Assembly (NCBI RefSeq): GCF_008245045.1
Contig: NZ_CP043428.1
Span: 930,001 to 994,000 of the forward strand
Direction: 5' to 3'
Length of the DNA: 64,000 nt
Source of the DNA: Campylobacter volucris
GTDB taxonomy: Bacteria > Campylobacterota > Campylobacteria > Campylobacterales > Campylobacteraceae
Made by a program: the position numbers and the translations under genes
Part shown: one piece after another, positions 17,395 through 27,844 of the stretch
How the letters are laid out: each line of letters opens with the position of its first letter
Position numbering within the stretch: the first letter of the stretch is position 1
The notes under the pieces: model-generated
Seen by the model: only the letters and a program-made list of their open reading frames with translations
The model's database searches: none
What the model was told of the DNA's origin: nothing

Positions 17395-18140
17395 AACAAT
17401 TCTCCATCATTAAGATAATCTTTAGCTTTATTTTTGTCAAATTTTTTCTCTGTATTTACATCTTGCAAACGCTTCTCATCCTTTTCATCCCAACCTTTAA
17501 TGTAGTTATTTCCAGCTTCTCCTAAAACAAATTCTCTAGGTAAAATTTTAATAGCTGGTTTTTGAGTTATGCAAACTTTTTCACAAAATCCACATCCTAC
17601 GCAAACTTCATGATCAACCACAGGAAGTAAAAATGCATGCTTTGCTGTCCTATCATTACGCTTTGATTCTAATTTTAAAGCTTTATCTATCAAAGGACAG
17701 GCTCTATAACAAGCATCACATTGAATTCCCCAATAAGCTACACAGCTTGCACTATCAATAATAGCTATGCCCATTTTTGTTTTATAAATTCCATCTTTTT
17801 GCTCTAAATATTTACGATCTAGCGCATCAGTAGGACAATCTCTAATACAAGGGATATCTTCGCATAACCTACATGGATCTTTCCTAGCTATAAAATAAGG
17901 CGTACCATTTGCAGGTTTTTCTTGCAAAGTAGCTAATTTTAAAATATCATAAGGACAAGCTTTCACACAAAGGCCACATCTTATACATTTTGACAAAAAT
18001 CTCTTCTCATCATCTGCTCCAGGAGGTCTTAAAAAATATCCTTGAACAGAGCTAATGGCTAAACTTGCCAAAAATGCACTGCCACTGCCTATGCATAAAA
18101 GTTTAAAGCTAAAAGCTAAAAATTCTCTTCTATTGCTCAT
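17391..18140 (-). CDS. napG: NapG, Tat-exported ferredoxin subunit
   Basis: A 249-residue periplasmic protein with four [4Fe-4S] cluster motifs: CIRCGLCVKACPY, CRLCEDIPCIRDCP, CVAYWGIQCDACYRACP and CVGCGFCEKVC. The N-terminus (SNRREFLAFSFKLLCIG) is a twin-arginine signal, so it is exported folded. It pairs with NapH in electron transfer from menaquinol. It begins 2 bases after napA. Length and cluster count match the family. Confidence 0.95.
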   Translation of the reverse strand: MSNRREFLAFSFKLLCIGSGSAFLASLAISSVQGYFLRPPGADDEKRFLSKCIRCGLCVKACPYDILKLATLQEKPANGTPYFIARKDPCRLCEDIPCIRDCPTDALDRKYLEQKDGIYKTKMGIAIIDSASCVAYWGIQCDACYRACPLIDKALKLESKRNDRTAKHAFLLPVVDHEVCVGCGFCEKVCITQKPAIKILPREFVLGEAGNNYIKGWDEKDEKRLQDVNTEKKFDKNKAKDYLNDGELL

Positions 18141-18142
18141 TG

Positions 18143-20917
18143 TTATGCTTTAGTAATTTTTACTGCACACTTTTTAAAATCAGTTTGCTTAGATAATGGA
18201 CAAGTCGCATCAAGCGTAACCTTGTTTATATATACATTCTCATCAAACCAAGGCACATACACAAGTCCTTTAGATGGTTGATTTCTACCGCGTAAATCCA
18301 CTCTTGCTTTTACTTTACCACGGCGTGATTGTACCCATACTATATCACCTTGAGCAATTTGCATTTTTTTAGCATCATCTTCATTCATATAACAAAGCGC
18401 TTCAGGGACTGCACGGAAAAGTTCAGGAACTCTCATAGTCATTGTCCCACTATGCCAATGCTCTAACACCCTACCTGTGCATAACCAAAATGGATATTCT
18501 TCATTTGGTCTTTCTGGTGCTTTCATAAATGGTCTAAAGAAAATTTTTGCTTTATTTTTTAAGCTATACTTTTCTTGAGTTTGTGGAGCTAATAAATCGC
18601 CTTTTGGTAATTCTTTTGCAAATTCACCATAAAAAGCAAAATCTGAATTTGGAGCAGCTTTTTTCGCATAATAATCAAATTTAGTATTAAATCTCCATTG
18701 AGTTTCTTTGCCATTTACAACAGGCCATCTTAAACCTCTTACTTTATGGTAAGTGTCAAAATCGGCTAAATCATGTCCATGACCTAAACCAAATTTGCGA
18801 TATTCTTCCCATAAATATTTTTGAACAAAAAACCCATATCCATCAAATTCTTTACCATCACTTCCGATAACTTTTCTCTCATCGCCATTTACTTCGCTAT
18901 TGTCAAATCCTTTTGCGATAGGATCTTTTGCTTTGAAAGATTTTGCTTCTTTATTGGCAAATAATACATCATATAAAGTATCATCTTCACTATATCCCAT
19001 AGCTTTAGCTTCTTCTAATACACTTGGTAAAGTCAATTTATCATTTACCTTAGTCTCATCCCAAACTTCTTTTAATTTAAAGCGTTTAGAAAATTCTAAA
19101 ATTTGCCAAGTATCACTCATAGCTTCACCTACTGGTAAAACTTGTTGTTTCCAGTGCTGAGTTCTTCTTTCAGCATTACCATAAGCACCCCATTTTTCAT
19201 AAATCATAGCACTAGGCAAAATTAAATCAGCAACTTTTGCACTAATTCCTGGATAACAATCACTTACAACTATAAAATTATCCATATTTCTAGCAGCATT
19301 AATCCAGTGATTTGCATTTGCAGTATTTTGCCATGGATTATTTACTTGAACCCAAGCAAATTTAATTTTTCCATCTTCTAGATCTCTCATTATATTAAGA
19401 TAAGGTGCACCTGGTTTTGGATTAATGGTTTTTGCAGGAACTTTCCAAATTTTTTCTGAAATTTCTCTATGTTTAGCATTTGCTACAACCATATCAGCAG
19501 GCAAACGATGAGAGAATGTCCCTACTTCTCTTGCTGTTCCACAAGCACTTGGTTGACCTGTTAAAGAAAAAGCTCCACTTCCTGGTTTTGCTTGTTTTCC
19601 AAGTAAAAAATGCACCATATAAGCTTGTTCATTTACCCAGCTACCGCGAGTGTGTTGATTAAAGCCCATGGTCCAAAAACTAACAACTTTTCTATTTTTC
19701 TCTATATATAAATTTGCTAATTCTTGTAATTTTTTCTTAAATTCATCAATGCTTTCATCTTCATTGCCCTTAGCAACCTTTGCTACATAATCAAGCGTAT
19801 AAGGCTCTAAAGCTTTTTTAAATTCTTCAAAAGAAATTTCCCAATGTGCATCAGGAGTATTTTGGTGTTTCATTTCGAATTTATCACCTGCTTTAACACC
19901 TAAATATGCTAAAGAAACAGCTTCTTCATCATCTAAAATGATAGAATTTTGCTTAGCCACTGTATCTTTTTCACTAGCTTTAAATTTAGGATGGTTTGGA
20001 TTATTTCTCATGCCATAACCAATATCAGCATAACCTGTAGCAAAAATACAATGTTTTTCAATAAATTCTTTATCCATAGCTTCAGGGTGATTATAAACAA
20101 TTTCTCTTGCTATATAATTCCAAATAGCCAAATCCGTATTTGGTTTAAAAATAATTTCAGTATCAGCTATATGAGAAGTTCTATTAGAAAAAGTAGATAA
20201 ATTTACAATTTTAACTTTATCTAAATTGCTCAATTTTCTATCACTTACTCTTGACCATAAAATCGGATGCATTTCTGCCATATTCGCACCCCAAGTAATG
20301 ATAGTATCTGTAAGTTCTATATCATCATAACAACCAGAAGGCTCATCAACTCCAAAAGTTTGCATAAAACCAACAACAGCACTAGCCATACAATGTCTAG
20401 CATTTGGATCAATATTGTTTGATCTAAAACCAGCTTTTACAAGCTTAGCAGCAGCATATCCTTCTTGTATAGTGTATTGACCACTTGCAAAAACTCCAAT
20501 ACCCTCAACGCCTTTTTCTTTGTAAGCTTTTTTAAATTGTTTTTCCATCTCATCAAAAGCTCTTTGCCAAGAAACTTGTTGGAATTTTCCGTTTTTATCG
20601 TATTCTCCTTGTGCATTTACACGAAGTAAAGGAGTGACTAAACGATCTTCACCATACATAATTTTTGCATTAAAATAACCTTTAATACAATTTAACCCGC
20701 GATTTACTGGAGCTGCAGGATCGCCTTTTACAGCAACAATTTTACCATCTAAACTTGCAACTAATATTCCACATCCTGTGCCACAAAATCTACAAACAGC
20801 TTTATCCCAACGCCATTTGTTCTCAGTATTTGCAAGTACACTACTTGGAACACTAAGACCTGCAACACCGCAAGCACTTGCAATAGCGGTATTTTTAATG
20901 AAGTCCCTTCTGTTCAT
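18143..20917 (-). CDS. napA: NapA, periplasmic nitrate reductase catalytic subunit
   Basis: A 924-residue molybdopterin enzyme that reduces nitrate to nitrite. It has a Tat signal ([20 protein letters not shown]), then the [4Fe-4S] site [12 protein letters not shown] with its fourth Cys in CIKGYF, and the Mo-ligand Cys in [15 protein letters not shown]. Lys in NCIKGYF is the conserved electron-transfer Lys. The C-terminal cofactor domain shows [16 protein letters not shown]. It is the first gene of the operon; the gene order A-G-H-B-L-D with no napC or napF is the epsilonproteobacterial arrangement. Length matches Campylobacter and Wolinella NapA. Confidence 0.97.
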   Translation of the reverse strand: MNRRDFIKNTAIASACGVAGLSVPSSVLANTENKWRWDKAVCRFCGTGCGILVASLDGKIVAVKGDPAAPVNRGLNCIKGYFNAKIMYGEDRLVTPLLRVNAQGEYDKNGKFQQVSWQRAFDEMEKQFKKAYKEKGVEGIGVFASGQYTIQEGYAAAKLVKAGFRSNNIDPNARHCMASAVVGFMQTFGVDEPSGCYDDIELTDTIITWGANMAEMHPILWSRVSDRKLSNLDKVKIVNLSTFSNRTSHIADTEIIFKPNTDLAIWNYIAREIVYNHPEAMDKEFIEKHCIFATGYADIGYGMRNNPNHPKFKASEKDTVAKQNSIILDDEEAVSLAYLGVKAGDKFEMKHQNTPDAHWEISFEEFKKALEPYTLDYVAKVAKGNEDESIDEFKKKLQELANLYIEKNRKVVSFWTMGFNQHTRGSWVNEQAYMVHFLLGKQAKPGSGAFSLTGQPSACGTAREVGTFSHRLPADMVVANAKHREISEKIWKVPAKTINPKPGAPYLNIMRDLEDGKIKFAWVQVNNPWQNTANANHWINAARNMDNFIVVSDCYPGISAKVADLILPSAMIYEKWGAYGNAERRTQHWKQQVLPVGEAMSDTWQILEFSKRFKLKEVWDETKVNDKLTLPSVLEEAKAMGYSEDDTLYDVLFANKEAKSFKAKDPIAKGFDNSEVNGDERKVIGSDGKEFDGYGFFVQKYLWEEYRKFGLGHGHDLADFDTYHKVRGLRWPVVNGKETQWRFNTKFDYYAKKAAPNSDFAFYGEFAKELPKGDLLAPQTQEKYSLKNKAKIFFRPFMKAPERPNEEYPFWLCTGRVLEHWHSGTMTMRVPELFRAVPEALCYMNEDDAKKMQIAQGDIVWVQSRRGKVKARVDLRGRNQPSKGLVYVPWFDENVYINKVTLDATCPLSKQTDFKKCAVKITKA

Positions 20918-20939
20918 TGTTTTACCTCATTTATTTTTT

Positions 20940-20968
20940 TATTTGCATATTTTTTCAACATGCAAATA
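20940..20968. promoter_or_regulatory. Inverted repeat in the napA leader
   Basis: Perfect 9-base arms TATTTGCAT and ATGCAAATA separated by 11 bases, lying 23-51 bases upstream of the napA start. It could be a dimer operator or a 5' UTR hairpin. The regulator is unknown, and the core is not an FNR half-site. The rest of 20918-21071 is AT-rich with no ORF and no promoter I would commit to. Confidence 0.5.
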
Positions 20969-21071
20969 CAATATTACTACAATTATTTTAATTTTTTATT
21001 AGAAAAAAAGAATATTTTGTAAATACCTATATTTAGGAGTTTTTTAGTATTTTTTAGAAAGATATTGCATA

Positions 21072-21100
21072 TTAAAACGCTATTTAATTTAGCGTTTTAA
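21072..21100 (-). terminator. Terminator after flgG
   Basis: An 11-bp stem (21072-21082 with 21090-21100) and 7-base loop, with an A/T-rich tail leftward. The flgG stop codon (21089-21091) lies at the base of the loop. It separates flgG from the nap operon on the same strand. Confidence 0.7.
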
Positions 21101-21883
21101 TTGATTTACTATTCCAAGCATATCATCACTTGTAGTAATTGCTTTTGAACCTGCTTCATAAGCTCTTTGGCCTGTGATTAGATCAGTCATTTCTTCTACA
21201 AGTTGAACATTGCTAAGCTCAACAAAGCCGTGTTTAATAGGAGAAAAACCATTTTCACCTGCAATACCTGCAATAGGAGCTCCACTTGCATCAGTTTCTA
21301 CCAAAAGATTATCCCCTAAAGCATGTAATCCTGCTGGATTGATAAAATTTACAAGCTCAATTTGACCTATTTGGGTTTCAGCAGTATTTCCTGGCTGCAT
21401 TACTGAAACAGTTCCATCACTTGCAACATTTATAGCAGTTGCATCTTCTGGTATGGTCATTTCAGGTAAAAGTCTATAACCATCTGAATTTACAATATTT
21501 CCTTCAGCATCCTTTGTAAATTGACCATTTCTAGTATAAGCTATAGTTCCATCAGGCATTTGAATTTGGAAAAATCCATTATTTCCAGCAATTGCCATAT
21601 CAAGACCTGCAGTAGAAGTTTGTTTTAAACTACCTTCGCTAAAAATCTTACTAATTGCAGTTACTCTTGAACCAAGACCTACTTCTATACCACTTGGATG
21701 TTTAGTTGTACTTGAAGTTGAAGTACCTGCGTATTTCATAGTTTGATACATCAAATCTGCAAATTCTGCACGAGACTTTTTATAACCAACTGTATTTACA
21801 TTTGAAATATTGTTTGAAGTAACATCAATTTGAGTTTGCTGTGACACCATCCCTGATGCTGCTGTGTATAATGATCTTAACAT
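21089..21883 (-). CDS. flgG: Flagellar distal rod protein FlgG
   Basis: A 264-residue axial protein. The N-terminus MLRSLYTAASGMVSQQTQ leads into the NNISNVNTVGYKKSRAEF rod motif, and the C-terminus carries EEMTDLITGQRAYEAGSK. These are the coiled-coil ends shared by rod and hook proteins, around a central domain typical of FlgG. It forms the distal rod through the peptidoglycan and outer membrane. It follows flgG2 by 17 bases and is expected to be expressed from the sigma-54 promoter upstream of that gene. Confidence 0.96.
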   Translation of the reverse strand: MLRSLYTAASGMVSQQTQIDVTSNNISNVNTVGYKKSRAEFADLMYQTMKYAGTSTSSTTKHPSGIEVGLGSRVTAISKIFSEGSLKQTSTAGLDMAIAGNNGFFQIQMPDGTIAYTRNGQFTKDAEGNIVNSDGYRLLPEMTIPEDATAINVASDGTVSVMQPGNTAETQIGQIELVNFINPAGLHALGDNLLVETDASGAPIAGIAGENGFSPIKHGFVELSNVQLVEEMTDLITGQRAYEAGSKAITTSDDMLGIVNQLKR

Positions 21884-21900
21884 TTTACCTATCCTTAGTT

Positions 21901-22710
21901 TTATTTAGTACTTGCTAATTTATTAATAGCTTCTTGATTTAAATCATCCATATGAGAAGTCATAACTTTTTGATACATCTCAACCATTCTATTTGCTTCT
22001 ATTAAACCTACCATTTCAGTAACTGGATTTACATTAGATCCTTGAGTAAAACCTTGTTTTACAGCATTTGAATTTGGTAAATCTCTGATTTTATTTAAAT
22101 CAACCCTATACATATTATCGCCATCTTTTTGCAAATCTCTTAAGTCATCTACTTGAGCTACAAATAATCTTGCGATATTTTGATTAGAAGCACTTATTAT
22201 TCCATTTTTATCAACATTAATAAAAGAAGTAGAATCTCCTATGCGTATGCCATCTGTTTGTGGATTATTAAAATAATCACTACTTAAAACTCTATATCCT
22301 TGACGATTTACCAAATACCCTTCTTCATCAAGCTGAAAATTTCCATCTTGACTTAATCTTACTTCTCCATTATTGGTTTTGATAAGATAAAAAGTATCTT
22401 CCCTTGTTAATGCAAGATCTAAAGGATTATGAGTCATCTTCATCGAGCCTACGCTAAAATTTGTATATACATGATTGATTTGAGGAACCCTATCTATAGT
22501 AGTATTTACAAATCTAGATGCATCTCTTGTATGATTTTGTATAGGTAACTCATCTTGAGTTTCTTTAAAAATCCTTTTAAAATCTGCAATTACAACATTA
22601 TCTTTTTTATAACCACTAGTATTAACATTGGCAAGGTTATTGGTCACCACATCAAGACGATTAAACTGCGTAACCATAGCTCCAGTGGCTTGATAATATC
22701 CATTTTGCAT
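21901..22710 (-). CDS. flgG2: Flagellar proximal rod protein, FlgF-like (FlgG2)
   Basis: A 269-residue rod protein, MQNGYYQATGAMVTQFNRLD then NNLANVNTSGYKKDNVV, ending with VGLIEANRMVEMYQKVM. In Campylobacter this gene is often named flgG2; by position and sequence it fills the FlgF role of proximal rod. It is the first gene of a two-gene unit with flgG and has a sigma-54 promoter 39 bases upstream, fitting the middle class of flagellar genes under FlgSR control. Both terminal heptad-like blocks are intact. Confidence 0.92.
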   Translation of the reverse strand: MQNGYYQATGAMVTQFNRLDVVTNNLANVNTSGYKKDNVVIADFKRIFKETQDELPIQNHTRDASRFVNTTIDRVPQINHVYTNFSVGSMKMTHNPLDLALTREDTFYLIKTNNGEVRLSQDGNFQLDEEGYLVNRQGYRVLSSDYFNNPQTDGIRIGDSTSFINVDKNGIISASNQNIARLFVAQVDDLRDLQKDGDNMYRVDLNKIRDLPNSNAVKQGFTQGSNVNPVTEMVGLIEANRMVEMYQKVMTSHMDDLNQEAINKLASTK

Positions 22711-22748
22711 CGTTTTTCCTATCTAAAATCTAAATTTTCCAACAATAA

Positions 22749-22764
22749 AGCAATATGTGTTCCA
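22749..22764 (-). promoter_or_regulatory. Sigma-54 promoter for flgG2-flgG
   Basis: On the minus strand the sequence is TGGAACACATATTGCT. It matches the RpoN consensus TGGCAC-N5-TTGC with GG and GC in the right register and one change (A for C at the fourth base). It lies 39 bases before the flgG2 ATG. RpoN controls rod and hook genes in Campylobacter, so location and content agree. Confidence 0.85.
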
Positions 22765-22842
22765 AAAAATATTTATTTGTTTTTAATTAAAATTTAGGAA
22801 TAATATTTAGTTCTATATAAAAATCGTCCCAAAGGATATTTT

Positions 22843-24735
22843 ATGGCTAGTGAAGCAACTACCCTAGAAGAATTATTTAAAGAAAATTCTAAAGATTATA
22901 TCACATATGAAAAACTTGTCAAGTATTTAGCAAAACTTCCTAATGCAACAAGTGCAAAAAAAATTCGAGATTTAATGAATAAATATAAAGTAGAATTAAT
23001 ATCTTCAGCAGAAATTGCAAAAAAACGCAATCTTGAAGAAGCAAAAAAATTACAAGAAGAAAAACAAAAATTACAAGATACTAGCTTAGAAAATGAATTT
23101 GATTTAGCAAATGAAAATGATTTATTAGAATGGAGTAGATCTGATTCCCCAGTAAGAATGTATCTAAGAGAAATGGGACAAATTTCTCTCTTAAACAAAG
23201 ACGAAGAAGTTGAAATTTCTAAAAAAATTGAACTTGGAGAAGATATTATCATAGATGCATTTTGCTCGGTTCCTTATTTGATTGATTTTATTCTTGATTA
23301 TAAAGAACCATTAATCAATAGAGAAAGAAGAGTAAAAGAGCTTTTTAAAAGTTTTGAAGAAGATGACAAAAATGAAGATGACAAAAATGAAGATGACAAA
23401 AATGAAGATGAAATAGATTCTGAAGAAGAAAATGAAAACGAAGAGAATGAAAATAATTCTGATAAAAAAGTTAAAAAAACAAACAAAAAAGAAGACGAAA
23501 GAACTTTAAAAGTCATAGAAAGCTTTAAAGCCTTAGAAAAAGCCAAAAAAGAATGGCTTAAAACTATTTCAACTATAAATGCAGAAAAAAATGAAGATGA
23601 GTTGTTAGATAAGCTTGTTATAGCTTTTAAGAAAAATATATTAAAAGAAAAACTCATGGATTTAGGTCCAACTTCAAAATTAATCTCTGAAATTGTAAAA
23701 TCAATGGAAACTGCTTTAAAAAGTGATGAAGAATTTGACAAAGAATTAAAACGCTTAGAATATCGCTTACCTATGTTTTCAGATGAATTAAAACAAAGAC
23801 ATCAAGATATTTTAAGAGATATCACAAAACTTAGCAAAGAAGAGATAGCCGAGCGTGCTTTAGAAACTACTATGGTTAGCACTTATATGGAAATTAAAAA
23901 ACTCATACAAACCAAAGAAGCTAGTCAAAATTCATTTGATTTAGAAAAGGATCAATTAAAAGAAATTTTAGAACAAATCAAACGCGGTAAGAAAATTTCT
24001 GATGAAGCAAAGACTAGAATGGCTAAATCAAATTTACGCTTAGTTGTAAGCATTGCTAAAAGATATACTAACCGCGGATTGCCATTTTTAGATTTAATCC
24101 AAGAAGGCAATATAGGCTTAATGAAAGCTGTGGATAAATTTGAATATAAACGCGGATATAAATTTTCAACCTATGCTACTTGGTGGATAAGACAAGCCAT
24201 ATCAAGAGCAATTGCTGATCAAGCAAGAACCATTAGAATTCCCATACATATGATAGAAACAATTAATCAAATCAATAAAATCATACGCGAATATTTACAA
24301 AAAGAAGGCAAAGAGCCAGATGTAAGCATTATCGCAAAAGAAGTAAATTTAAGCATTGATAAAGTTAAACAAGTAATTAAAATCACCAAAGAGCCAATTT
24401 CCCTAGAAGCTCCTATTAGCAACGAAGATGATGGCAAATTTGGAGATTTTGTTGAAGATAGAACTTCGCTTTCTCCAATGGACCATATACTAAAAGATGA
24501 TTTAAAAGAACAAATCGATGAAGTGTTAGATCAACTAAACGATAGAGAAAAAGCTGTTATTAGAATGCGTTTTGGTTTAATGGATGATGAAAGCGATAGA
24601 ACCTTAGAAGAAATAGGTAAAGAACTTAATGTCACAAGAGAAAGAGTTAGACAAATTGAAAGTTCAGCTATTAAAAAATTAAAACATCCAAAAGTTGGTA
24701 GAAAATTAAAAAACTACATCGAAGGATGGAAATAA
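22843..24735 (+). CDS. rpoD: RNA polymerase primary sigma factor RpoD (sigma-70)
   Basis: A 630-residue housekeeping sigma factor. Region 1.1 occupies the first 80 residues, and region 1.2 begins at [17 protein letters not shown] long acidic non-conserved segment follows. Region 2 has [20 protein letters not shown], then [17 protein letters not shown] and [14 protein letters not shown]. Region 4 ends [20 protein letters not shown]. The non-conserved segment holds three tandem D-D-K-N-E units from a 15-bp DNA repeat. SD AAAGGAT precedes the ATG. Campylobacter RpoD recognises extended -10 promoters with weak -35 elements. Confidence 0.97.
   Translation: MASEATTLEELFKENSKDYITYEKLVKYLAKLPNATSAKKIRDLMNKYKVELISSAEIAKKRNLEEAKKLQEEKQKLQDTSLENEFDLANENDLLEWSRSDSPVRMYLREMGQISLLNKDEEVEISKKIELGEDIIIDAFCSVPYLIDFILDYKEPLINRERRVKELFKSFEEDDKNEDDKNEDDKNEDEIDSEEENENEENENNSDKKVKKTNKKEDERTLKVIESFKALEKAKKEWLKTISTINAEKNEDELLDKLVIAFKKNILKEKLMDLGPTSKLISEIVKSMETALKSDEEFDKELKRLEYRLPMFSDELKQRHQDILRDITKLSKEEIAERALETTMVSTYMEIKKLIQTKEASQNSFDLEKDQLKEILEQIKRGKKISDEAKTRMAKSNLRLVVSIAKRYTNRGLPFLDLIQEGNIGLMKAVDKFEYKRGYKFSTYATWWIRQAISRAIADQARTIRIPIHMIETINQINKIIREYLQKEGKEPDVSIIAKEVNLSIDKVKQVIKITKEPISLEAPISNEDDGKFGDFVEDRTSLSPMDHILKDDLKEQIDEVLDQLNDREKAVIRMRFGLMDDESDRTLEEIGKELNVTRERVRQIESSAIKKLKHPKVGRKLKNYIEGWK
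23362..23406 (+). repeat. 15-bp tandem repeat in rpoD, three copies
   Basis: Three exact copies of GATGACAAAAATGAA (23362-23376, 23377-23391, 23392-23406), followed by a partial GATGAA. Each encodes D-D-K-N-E in the acidic linker between sigma regions 1.2 and 2. The unit is a multiple of three, so copy-number change would keep the frame. Confidence 0.9.
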
Positions 24736-24760
24736 ATCCTTGTAAATTTTACAAGGATTT
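24734..24760. terminator. Bidirectional terminator between rpoD and ppk
   Basis: A 10-bp stem (24734-24743 with 24751-24760), AAATCCTTGT / ACAAGGATTT, around a 7-base A/T loop that can pair further. Its ends lie within the stop codons of both convergent genes. Confidence 0.8.
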
Positions 24761-26852
24761 AATTGTCCCTAAAAAGCTTTGTTGCTAAATGCGTTGCCCT
24801 GCTTTGATCTGTATCTTTTTTAAGAGTGTTGAAAATTCTGCTGATATATTCTTCTAAAATTTGTTGAGAATTATTTATTTTTTCTTCTTTATTAGTGTAA
24901 ATTTTTTGATACTTTCCATTATTATCTAATTCATAAGCTAAATCATTATCACTAAGTTGTAATTTTAAAATTTGAGCCAATTTTGCACGAGAATGCTCAT
25001 CAAATATAGGAGTCATAAGCTCCAAGCGTCTTTCTAAATTTCTTGGCATCCAATCAGCACTTGATATAAAATAATTTGGATGAGTATGTTTAAAATATAA
25101 AATTCTAGCATGTTCTAAATATTTTCCTACTATACTTCTAACCCTAATATTTTCACTATATCCTTTAACTCCAGGTTTTAAACAGCAAATTCCACGCACA
25201 ATTAAATCAATTTTAACGCCTTTATTTGAAGCTTCATACAAAGCTTTAATCACATCAGCATCAACCAAAGCATTCATTTTAGCAATAATTACTCCCTCAT
25301 TAGCATAACTTGCTTCAGTATTAATCATTTCTAAAATTCTTTCTTTAATTTGTTTTGGGCTCATAGATAATGTCTTTAAGCGACGACTTTTACTATACCC
25401 TGAAAGTATATGAAAAAAAGTTGTAGTATCTTGAGAATACTCTTCTTTTGAAGTAAAATAACTCACATCTGTATAAATTTTTGCCGAACTTGCATTATAA
25501 TTTCCAGTGCTAAGATGATTATAAATTTTTAATTTATCACCTTCTTTTCTTATAACTTGAGCAAGTTTAGCATGCACTTTAAAACCAGTAATTCCATATA
25601 TTACATGTGCTCCAGCATTTTCTAAAGACTTAGCCCAATGTAAATTATTTTCCTCATCAAAACGAGCTTTAAGCTCAACCATCACAGTAACTTGCTTTCC
25701 TTCGCTAGCTGCATCTATTAAAGCTTGAACGATATTGGAATTTTTTTCCACTCTATAAAGTGTCATTCTTATGGAAATAACTTTAGGATCCTTGCTTGCT
25801 TCTTTTATAAACTGATATACAGGCTCAAAGCTCTCATAAGGTTGAAAAATCAATACATCTTGTTTATCCATAGCTTTAAATATAGATAAATTTTCTCCAA
25901 AAGGAGGTAAAATTTTTGGAGTATATAAAGGACTTAATAGATGCGTAAATTCTTTATTAGCAACGATTTGCCATAATGATGATAAATTTAAAAGTATGTC
26001 ATATTCATATATATCTTTATGAAATATATTCATGTGCGAGCTTAAAAATTCTATCAATTGCTCATCTGCATCTTTTTGAATTTGCAAACGAACAAAAGCT
26101 CCTTTTCTACGAAGTTTTAACCCCTGCTCTAAAATCATCATAAAATCATCTGCTTCTTCTTCTTCTATTTCCATATCTGCATTTCTAGTAACTCTAAAAG
26201 CAGCCGATGATAGCATTTTATATCCTGGGAAAATATGCTCTGTATGATGACGCACTATGCTTTCGATTGGAACATAGATATTTGAACTCACTTGACAAAA
26301 TCTAGGCAAAACTCTAGGAATTCGTATCATTCCAAATTTTAAAAGCTCAGGGTGCATAGGATCGCAAAGTTTTACCGCCAAAGAAAAAGACAAATTATTT
26401 AAATGCGGAAAAGGATGAGTAGCATCAACAGCGATTGGAACTATCACAGGAAAAATATTTGAAAAAAACAACTCATCACACTGCTCTTTTAATTTTTCAT
26501 CAAGATCTTCATAGGGTTTAATAAATAAATTTTCTTTTTCTAACTCTGATGTGATTTCACAAAAATACTTTTCAAGCGTAGATTTTTCTTCATGCAAATA
26601 ATTTCTTATAGCTTTAAGTTGAGCCAAAGGAGACATTTCATCGTTACTTGCTGTGCTAACTCCAGCTACAAAAAGCTGTTTTAAACCTGCCACTCTAATC
26701 ATATAAAATTCATCTAAATTAGTACAATATATAGCTATAAATTTGAGTTTTTCAAATAAAGGTAGATCTTTAGAGCACTGATCTAAAACTCTAGAATTAA
26801 AAGCTAACCAAGATAATTCTCTATTAATATACATAGATGAGTTAATTTGCAT
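24759..26852 (-). CDS. ppk: Polyphosphate kinase 1
   Basis: A 697-residue PPK1 that makes inorganic polyphosphate from ATP. The phospholipase-D-like active site has the autophosphorylated His in NHLSTGNYN and a second conserved His in [19 protein letters not shown]. The N-terminal block [17 protein letters not shown] is typical. The start is set at the ATG at 26852 ([13 protein letters not shown]), preceded by AAAGG. The ATG 27 bases further upstream lacks an SD and adds nonconserved residues. In C. jejuni polyphosphate affects survival and virulence. The gene is divergent from nrfHA, as in C. jejuni. Confidence 0.95.
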   Translation of the reverse strand: MQINSSMYINRELSWLAFNSRVLDQCSKDLPLFEKLKFIAIYCTNLDEFYMIRVAGLKQLFVAGVSTASNDEMSPLAQLKAIRNYLHEEKSTLEKYFCEITSELEKENLFIKPYEDLDEKLKEQCDELFFSNIFPVIVPIAVDATHPFPHLNNLSFSLAVKLCDPMHPELLKFGMIRIPRVLPRFCQVSSNIYVPIESIVRHHTEHIFPGYKMLSSAAFRVTRNADMEIEEEEADDFMMILEQGLKLRRKGAFVRLQIQKDADEQLIEFLSSHMNIFHKDIYEYDILLNLSSLWQIVANKEFTHLLSPLYTPKILPPFGENLSIFKAMDKQDVLIFQPYESFEPVYQFIKEASKDPKVISIRMTLYRVEKNSNIVQALIDAASEGKQVTVMVELKARFDEENNLHWAKSLENAGAHVIYGITGFKVHAKLAQVIRKEGDKLKIYNHLSTGNYNASSAKIYTDVSYFTSKEEYSQDTTTFFHILSGYSKSRRLKTLSMSPKQIKERILEMINTEASYANEGVIIAKMNALVDADVIKALYEASNKGVKIDLIVRGICCLKPGVKGYSENIRVRSIVGKYLEHARILYFKHTHPNYFISSADWMPRNLERRLELMTPIFDEHSRAKLAQILKLQLSDNDLAYELDNNGKYQKIYTNKEEKINNSQQILEEYISRIFNTLKKDTDQSRATHLATKLFRDN

Positions 26853-27321
26853 TTTATTTACCTTTAATTTTATAAACATATCTTAATTTTTTAAAATAAT
26901 AAATTACATTATATATCAATAAGATTTTATTTTTAATTAAATTTTTATCAATGTTTTTTGTCTTGTAATTTTTAAAAGTATATTTTATATGATTTTATCA
27001 ATATTTAATAATATGAAATTTTTATATTAATTTTTTTATAAAATTTTATATTTATAAAAAACACACTAGTGCAATTTTTTTATAATAATTAAATATCATA
27101 ATTTTTATATTTTAGATTTAAAATTTTTTATTTATATTTAGTAAATTAAATATTTAAATATAATTTATAGTAATGTTTATTTTTAAGAATAATTTATAAA
27201 TAAAGCTCAATATTGTTTATAAATTATTAGGACATTTTATATCCTTAAATCAATATTAAATAATATTTTGATAAAATTTTAAGTGCAACCAAATTTATAT
27301 CTTAAATTATCAGGAGGAGCT
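26853..27321. other. AT-rich divergent spacer between ppk and nrfH
   Basis: About 470 bases with only scattered G and C and no credible ORF, RNA gene or strong hairpin. It must hold the promoters for ppk and nrfHA, but TATAAT-like strings are so frequent that no single -10 can be chosen. TTATCAAT motifs recur (about 26946-26951 and 26996-27001) and could be half-sites for a CRP/FNR-type regulator, which is a weak suggestion. Confidence 0.45.
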
Positions 27322-27828
27322 TTGGGAGATAAAAAAGTATTTTCAAAACTTTTTAGTATTTTCTTATTCTTACTTTTAACCTTATTTGCGGTTGGTTTTT
27401 ACACCTTTTATAATGCAAAAGGTGCTTCTTATCTTAGCAATGCTAGTGAATCTTGTAATAACTGTCATATTATGAATGAAGTTTATAATGATTATCTAGC
27501 TGCTCCACACTCTAAAAAAGTAAAGGGTGAAGCAAGGGCAACTTGTGTTGATTGTCACCTACCACATAGCTTTGTAGATAAATGGATTGCTAAAGCTCAA
27601 AGCGGTTTGGGGCATGCTTATGCTTTTACTTTTAAATTAGATGAATTACCAACCAACCTAACTGCAAATGAAAAAAGTAAAAAAATGGTGCAAGATAATT
27701 GCATTCGCTGTCATGCTGACTATGCTAGTGTAGCTATCAACGCAACAACTATGACTAATCCTCATAAGGATAGTTCTTTAAGCTGTGTTTCTTGTCACAA
27801 TGGCGTAGGACATAAACGCGGATTTTAA
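27322..27828 (+). CDS. nrfH: NrfH, tetraheme menaquinol dehydrogenase of nitrite reductase
   Basis: A 168-residue NapC/NirT-family cytochrome: an N-terminal membrane anchor (FSIFLFLLLTLFAVGFYTFY), then four heme sites CNNCH, CVDCH, CIRCH and CVSCH. It takes electrons from menaquinol to NrfA. The start is taken as TTG at 27322 because a perfect AGGAGG (27312-27317) lies 4 bases upstream. A GTG at 27283 extends the frame by 13 residues but has no SD. It is followed 16 bases later by nrfA. Confidence 0.93.
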   Translation: MGDKKVFSKLFSIFLFLLLTLFAVGFYTFYNAKGASYLSNASESCNNCHIMNEVYNDYLAAPHSKKVKGEARATCVDCHLPHSFVDKWIAKAQSGLGHAYAFTFKLDELPTNLTANEKSKKMVQDNCIRCHADYASVAINATTMTNPHKDSSLSCVSCHNGVGHKRGF

Positions 27829-27844
27829 TTTTTAGGAGTTATAA

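Noticed and set aside
23362..23406. Repeat cluster considered as a mini CRISPR
   Set aside because: Units are directly adjacent without spacers and sit in frame inside rpoD.
23298..23741. Long antisense ORF (147 residues) opposite rpoD
   Set aside because: Its serine-rich product mirrors the Lys/Glu/Asp codons of the rpoD linker; no SD or promoter, and rpoD is clearly coding.
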